From positions 9,052,001 to 9,116,000 of the forward strand of contig NZ_CP109592.1 of assembly GCF_036250675.1 (NCBI RefSeq): DNA of 64,000 nt. Reading direction: 5' to 3'. The notes beneath the pieces were generated by a model. It saw only the letters and a list, made by a program, of their open reading frames with translations, had not been told where the DNA came from and did not search any database. Below are positions 59,973 through 64,000 of the stretch, one piece after another; the stretch's first letter is position 1; each line of letters opens with the position of its first letter. This DNA comes from Streptomyces sp. NBC_01689 (lineage in GTDB: Bacteria > Actinomycetota > Actinomycetes > Streptomycetales > Streptomycetaceae). Made by a program: the position numbers and the translations under genes.

Positions 59973-60689
59973 ATGCACGAACCGGTCTCCGACGAACCGC
60001 TCCCCGTCTCCGGAAACCCGCCCGCGACCGATGTGGTCTTCACGGCGGACTTCGCCTCCACCCGCCAGTGGGTCGCCGGCCGCTCCTGGGCCTATCCCGA
60101 CGGCGGTCCGGTCAATCCGGGCGACGACAAGCTCGACTACCTGGTCGAGGACGGTACGTACAGCCGTACCGGCGTTTTCCGGGCCACCCGAAGACGGGAC
60201 GGCAGGTGGAACACGGGACTGCTGACGACCGAGGGCAGTGAGGAGGGCTTCGCCGTCCGCGTCGGCGACGTACTGGACGCGCGGGTGCGGTTGCCCCACG
60301 AGATCGGGGCCTGGCCGGCGATCTGGACCTGGCGGGACGGCGGCCAGGAGATCGACGTCTTCGAGTACCACCCCGACAACGCGGATCTGCTGGAGTTCTC
60401 CAACCACGTGCGCGGCAGCGGCCATTACTACACGGACGAGGCGGTGAGCCCGGGCGCGTGGATCGATCTGCGCGTGGAGTTCGGCGTACGTTCCGTGGTG
60501 TGGTGGGTCAACGACACCCAGGTGTTCGCCGACCGGCGGGGGGTGGGGCGTGCCTGGCACGCCTACCTCATCGTCAACCTCTCGGTGTGCGCCGGGCGTT
60601 ACCACCCCGCGCCCACCCGTGCGACCACCGCGATGTCGTACCAGGTGGAGAGCTTGGTGGTGCGACGCACGGGGGCGGCCACGCACTGA
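59973..60689 (+). CDS. GH16-like beta-glucanase-fold protein without signal peptide
   Basis: A 238-residue protein of the family 16 jelly-roll type. The catalytic signature ExDxxE is intact as EIDVFEY with Glu126, Asp128 and Glu131, and IGAWPAIWTWRDGG before it and GAWIDLRVEFGVRSVVWWVN after it fit GH16 strands. No secretion signal precedes the domain from any in-frame start (59973, 59940 or 59883), and no membrane anchor is seen. GH16 enzymes are normally exported, so this one may act inside the cell, leave by another route or bind rather than cut. It has GAGG close to the ATG. It is convergent with a SpoIIE phosphatase gene. Confidence 0.78.
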   Translation: MHEPVSDEPLPVSGNPPATDVVFTADFASTRQWVAGRSWAYPDGGPVNPGDDKLDYLVEDGTYSRTGVFRATRRRDGRWNTGLLTTEGSEEGFAVRVGDVLDARVRLPHEIGAWPAIWTWRDGGQEIDVFEYHPDNADLLEFSNHVRGSGHYYTDEAVSPGAWIDLRVEFGVRSVVWWVNDTQVFADRRGVGRAWHAYLIVNLSVCAGRYHPAPTRATTAMSYQVESLVVRRTGAATH

Positions 60690-60751
60690 AGGGGCGGCCC
60701 GAAGGGGTCCGCCGTCGGCGCGCCGGACGGGTCCGGCGGCGACGGGAGCGG

Positions 60752-62281
60752 TCAGGACAGTGGCGGCCGTTCGGAGGCGCAGGCCCGCAGAGCCCGGACG
60801 ACGAGCAGGGCCACGTCGTCGTGGCCGCCGGGATCCCGCAGGGAGTGCAGGAGCACTTCGCAGGTCTCGTCCAGGGAGCGGTGCGGATCGTCGAGGAGAG
60901 TGACCAGATCGTCCATGCACGTGTCGATGGGAAGACCGCGCTTCTCGACCAGGCCGTCGGTGTACAGGACGAGTTGATCCCCACGGCCCAGAGTGAGCAC
61001 GCTGGTGTGGAAGTCGCCGTTGCCCACGCCCAGCGGGGTTCCGGTGGGCAGGTCGAGCAGTTCGCGTTTCCCGTCCAGGCGCAGGAGGGCGGGCGGCAGA
61101 TGGCCGGCCAGCGAGATGAGGCACCGCGTGCTGTGCGGGTCGTACACGGCGTACACGCACGTGGCGATGATGTCCTGCTCCAGGTCCTCGGTGATGCGGT
61201 CGAGGTGCTGGAGGACCTGCGCGGGGTCGAGGTCGAGGCCGGCCAGGGTGCGGGTGGCGGTACGGAGCTGCCCCATGGTGGCGGCGGCGCCGACTCCGCT
61301 GCCCATGACGTCCCCGACGACCAGAGCGGTCTTGTCGCCGCCGAGCGCGATGACGTCGAACCAGTCACCGCCGATCCCGCTGGCCGCCCTGGCCGGCTGG
61401 TACCGGGAGGCGACGGCAAGGCCGGGCCGCTGCGGCGGAGGGTGGGGGAGGAGACTGCGTTGAAGGGCGAGGACGGTGCGCCGCTGCTCCTCGAAGGCGC
61501 GGTAACGCTCGGTGACGTCCACGCTGGAGGTCACCACGCCCAGCGCCTTCCCGTTGGGCGCTTCGAGACGGTGGAACGAGATCGACCAGGCGTGTTCGTT
61601 GTCCGGGTCGGCGGGGGTGCGCCCGGAGGTGTACTGGTCCAGGACGGGCGTGCCGGTGGACAGCACCTCGTGGATGGTCGTCTCGAAGGACTCGTCCAGG
61701 TGCGGAAGCACCTCGTGCACGTGCCGGCCCAGGTGATCGGCGGCGGGGACGCCGCTCATCCGTTCCTCGGCCGCGTTGACCGAGACGTAGCGCAGATCGG
61801 TGTCCAGTACGCCGAGACCGATGGGTGACTGGGAGACGAGCCGGGCCGCCAGTGCAAGATCGCGTTCGACCTGCCGCAACGTGGCCTGGTCCGCGGCGAG
61901 CCCCAGGGCGTAGTGGTCCCCCTGCTCGTCCTGGAGCCGCATGTTGCGGAACTCCACCCGTCGTGTGCTGCCATCCTTGTGCCGGATGGGGAAGACCCCG
62001 GCCCAGCTGCCGCCGCCCTCCATGACCTGCGCGAACAGGGTGAGGACGAGGTCCCGGTTCTCGTCGTGGATCAGCAGGCGGCCGGCGAACTCACCGAGCG
62101 CCTCGTCGGCGCTGTACCCGAAGAGGTCCTCGCCCTGCGGACTCCACAGGACGATCTTTCCCTGGTCGTCGAGGAGGACGGCGGCCACGCTCAGCAGGTC
62201 GAGGAGACCACCGGACGCGGTCGGGGCGATGTCCGAGGCGTCGTAGTCGCGCTCCAACGACTCGGCTGCACCCATCCCCAT
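60752..62281 (-). CDS. PAS-PAS-SpoIIE serine phosphatase
   Basis: A 509-residue soluble signalling phosphatase. PAS1 (about 28-140) contains KIVLWSPQGEDLFGYSADEA. PAS2 (about 150-265) contains GVLDTDLRYVSVNAAEERMS. The SpoIIE domain (about 290-500) has SGIGGDWFDVIAL, VVGDVMGSGVGAA, LVLYTDGLVEKRG and HDDVALLVVR, so all metal ligands are present. There is no C-terminal HATPase. It would dephosphorylate an anti-sigma antagonist in response to a signal or cofactor read by the PAS domains. It is divergent from another PAS-containing sensor at 62856. Confidence 0.9.
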   Translation of the reverse strand: MGMGAAESLERDYDASDIAPTASGGLLDLLSVAAVLLDDQGKIVLWSPQGEDLFGYSADEALGEFAGRLLIHDENRDLVLTLFAQVMEGGGSWAGVFPIRHKDGSTRRVEFRNMRLQDEQGDHYALGLAADQATLRQVERDLALAARLVSQSPIGLGVLDTDLRYVSVNAAEERMSGVPAADHLGRHVHEVLPHLDESFETTIHEVLSTGTPVLDQYTSGRTPADPDNEHAWSISFHRLEAPNGKALGVVTSSVDVTERYRAFEEQRRTVLALQRSLLPHPPPQRPGLAVASRYQPARAASGIGGDWFDVIALGGDKTALVVGDVMGSGVGAAATMGQLRTATRTLAGLDLDPAQVLQHLDRITEDLEQDIIATCVYAVYDPHSTRCLISLAGHLPPALLRLDGKRELLDLPTGTPLGVGNGDFHTSVLTLGRGDQLVLYTDGLVEKRGLPIDTCMDDLVTLLDDPHRSLDETCEVLLHSLRDPGGHDDVALLVVRALRACASERPPLS

Positions 62282-62855
62282 CCCTCCTCACCGCATGCGG
62301 AACATCGGGTGGCTTCCGGACGCCGACGCACCCCATGGCTCGGCGGCGGGCGTCATACTTCTCCTCATCCTCTCCCTCCATGCCGAGTCCCGCAGCTATA
62401 CCGGCGCAAACCCGGGAACAGGGGCATCGTGACGGGTTCGAGTGGATACCGACCAAAATACGCGTGCTCCCGTCGGCGCGGGGCCCGGTCGGGGCCGGGC
62501 GGAGCGGCCGGGCCTGTCCGGGCCCGACCGGTGTCTTCGCCATCCACGCGGCGGCGCGTCCGGCCGGGGCCACCCGGAAGGCCCATGCGGCCGCCGCGGG
62601 TGTCACGGCCGGTCCGGCGGGTTTCCGCGGCCGGACCGCCGGGACCGCCCGCCATGGCAGGGGCGGGAAAGCGCGTGTTCGGCGGCGGCTGGACCACGGA
62701 CCGCAACGGCGTGGTCACCCGACGGGGCGGGGTCCGGTGCACCCGTGGACCGGCGCGCGGCGGCGGTGGAGGACGCCGGTCGCTGTGTGCCCGCGGTTGT
62801 ACACCCCGGGCAGCCGACAGATGCTGTAGACATCGCCACGGGTTGGGGTGGTGCC
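62282..62855. other. divergent intergenic region between two PAS-type sensors
   Basis: These 574 bp contain no supported gene. The part 62395-62470 is A/T-richer and probably holds the leftward promoter; a TTGTAC near 62796 may belong to the rightward one. No clear stress-sigma consensus could be fixed. Confidence 0.4.
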
Positions 62856-64000
62856 ATGAATGTCTGGAACGCGAAGGACAGTGTCTACTTCCGTGGTCCC
62901 CTCGACGTCACGCGGGCCGCCACGGCGGTCCTGGACGCCCGGGGCTGGGTCGTCGGATGGAGTCCGGCGGCCGAGGGGATGCTCGGCTACCGGTCGGACG
63001 AGATCGTCGGGCACTCCGTGGACGTGCTGTTCGCGGGCGGGCGCTCCTGGCAGCCCGGCCTGGCCGAGTGGCGCGACGCCCCCAACGTGCGCAGCAACGC
63101 CGTCGACCTGAAACACCGGGACGGCCACATCGTGCGCTCGGCGACGATGATGTCCCGCCTGTCCCACGGGGACGAGGGACCGGCCTGGGTCGTGGTCGCG
63201 GCGGAGCTGGAGGAGGTCCACGACTGGGAGGCGGGCCAGGCGATGCTGCGCGGCCTGGCCACCCAGTCGCCCATCAGCCTGACCATCTACGACACCGAAC
63301 TCCGGCTGGCGTGGGCCAACACCGCGTCGGGCCGGGAGTTCGCCGAACCCGTCGAGGACGTCGTCGGAACCCTGTCGCAAGACCTGTACCCGGGGGGCGA
63401 GGTGCTGACCGAGGGGGCGCCGTCGACGCTGGAACAGGTCATGCGCGACGTGCTCGCCACCGGCGAGCCCGTCGTCGACCTGCGCTACCGGGGCCGCCCC
63501 CCGGCCGACCGCGAGCAGGACCACGTCTGGTCCTGCTCCTACTACCGGCTGCAGGACGCCCGCGGCCAGACGCTGGGCGTGTGCGAGGACGCCTTCGACG
63601 TGACCGACCGCTATCTCGCGCAGCGACGGCTGGCGCTCCTCGTACGGGCCGGATCCCACATCGGCACCACCCTCGACGTGGCGCGCACGGTCACGGAGTG
63701 CACCGAGGTCTCCGTCCCCGGGTTCGCCGACGCCGTCGTGGTGGACCTCGTGGAAGGCGTCACGGAAGGCGAGGAACCCGGCCCCGGACAGACGCGCCCG
63801 GAGCCGCTGCTGCGCATGGCCCGGCGCTCGGCCGGGGGTGTTTCCGAGGAGGGCGCCCCGGAAACACCCCCGGCCGAGCGCCGGATCACCTACGCCGAGG
63901 AGTCGCCCCAGGCCCGCAGTCTCTCCTCCGGGCTGCGCGTCCTGGAGGAGTCCGGGCCGGACGAGGAGGTCCCCCTGCCCGACGCCGAACCGTGGGCCCA
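62856..64000 (+). CDS. PAS-PAS-GAF sensor protein, probably a SpoIIE phosphatase (partial, runs off the window)
   Basis: The frame is open from ATG 62856 to the window end, giving 381 residues without a stop. PAS1 (about 20-125) includes GWVVGWSPAAEGMLGYRSDE, and PAS2 (about 130-255) includes SPISLTIYDTELRLAWANTA. LALLVRAGSHIGTTLDVART opens a GAF domain, a usual lead-in to a SpoIIE phosphatase with or without a C-terminal HATPase; that part is outside the window. Inside the GAF domain, codons 323-343 coincide with a 25-bp perfect inverted repeat. GGGTTGGGGTGG precedes the ATG. It is divergent from the PAS-PAS-SpoIIE gene. Confidence 0.85.
   Translation, partial: MNVWNAKDSVYFRGPLDVTRAATAVLDARGWVVGWSPAAEGMLGYRSDEIVGHSVDVLFAGGRSWQPGLAEWRDAPNVRSNAVDLKHRDGHIVRSATMMSRLSHGDEGPAWVVVAAELEEVHDWEAGQAMLRGLATQSPISLTIYDTELRLAWANTASGREFAEPVEDVVGTLSQDLYPGGEVLTEGAPSTLEQVMRDVLATGEPVVDLRYRGRPPADREQDHVWSCSYYRLQDARGQTLGVCEDAFDVTDRYLAQRRLALLVRAGSHIGTTLDVARTVTECTEVSVPGFADAVVVDLVEGVTEGEEPGPGQTRPEPLLRMARRSAGGVSEEGAPETPPAERRITYAEESPQARSLSSGLRVLEESGPDEEVPLPDAEPWA
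63821..63884 (+). repeat. perfect 25-bp inverted repeat inside a coding sequence
   Basis: Arms 63821-63845 and 63860-63884 are exact reverse complements with a 14-nt loop. The left arm includes GCGCTCGGCCGGGGGTGTTT. In protein it spans RRSAGGVSEEGAPETPPAERR, a loop-like stretch of the GAF domain. It is more stable than any terminator in the window except the one after GH92. Confidence 0.95.

Noticed and set aside
1..64000. Secondary-metabolite cluster, prophage or insertion sequence
   Set aside because: No synthase, carrier protein, integrase, transposase or phage structural motif was found. Isolated methyltransferases, a glycosyltransferase and an oxidoreductase are scattered without pathway context.
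1..64000. tRNA, rRNA or riboswitch
   Set aside because: No cloverleaf, GTTCGA-type arm in proper context, rRNA-like stretch or known riboswitch core was recognised by eye. A covariance-model search would be needed to exclude small RNAs.

Overview
The window is about 70 % GC, with strong third-position G/C bias, frequent GTG and TTG starts, many secreted carbohydrate- and protein-degrading enzymes, and partner-switching (SpoIIE/HATPase) regulators. Together these point to a Streptomyces or close relative chromosome, probably an accessory or arm-proximal part. No rRNA, tRNA, CRISPR array, transposase, phage gene or polyketide/peptide synthase was seen. One gene runs off the right edge (62856 onward) and a short open frame enters from the left.

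Layout. 0.3-8.4 kb: a D-2-hydroxyacid dehydrogenase, a secreted GH78 alpha-L-rhamnosidase behind a LacI-type palindrome, a methyltransferase, and a divergent cupin-regulator/DHA2-exporter pair. 8.5-20.8 kb: a protease island with three S53 (sedolisin) peptidases, two of them very large divergent paralogues carrying carboxypeptidase-regulatory-like and kelch modules, plus a small secreted protein and a LuxR-type regulator. 21-32 kb: mixed small genes (methyltransferase, PAP2 membrane protein, LysR/DJ-1 divergent pair, TraB-like protein, cupin, glycosyltransferase, nucleotidyltransferase with a (GAAGCC)10 tract behind it, dual-specificity phosphatase, VOC protein, CGNR regulator).

32-39 kb is a complete fructan-use locus. 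A sugar-binding lipoprotein, permease, ATPase and LacI regulator are transcribed leftward, and a secreted GH32 fructanase with two C-terminal fructan-binding-like modules is transcribed rightward. The two divergent promoters are mirror images: the same TTGACT-17-CATCAT core, each followed by a pair of LacI operators (TGTCAnCGATGACA). The locus can therefore be read as a closed circuit of extracellular fructan cleavage, fructose uptake and repression by the encoded LacI protein.

39-50 kb: small stand-alone genes, with a patch of decayed genes at 42-45 kb (a TetR/FAD-monooxygenase pair fused by a deletion, and a frameshifted immunity-like gene). A large secreted GH92 alpha-mannosidase with a ricin-type lectin domain sits behind twin operators. 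50-64 kb: a PYROXD2-like oxidoreductase followed by a signalling cluster. This holds a membrane pseudo-phosphatase fused to an intact anti-sigma-type ATPase, a membrane SpoIIE phosphatase, a NarL-type two-component pair, a secreted beta-propeller protein, DoxX, an unsecreted GH16-like protein, a PAS-PAS-SpoIIE phosphatase, and the start of a PAS-GAF sensor carrying a perfect 25-bp inverted repeat inside its coding sequence.

The items most worth follow-up are the mirrored fructan promoters, the twin S53-kelch proteases, the catalytically degenerate SpoIIE-HATPase fusion and the intragenic palindrome. All domain calls come from reading motifs by eye; no database search was run.
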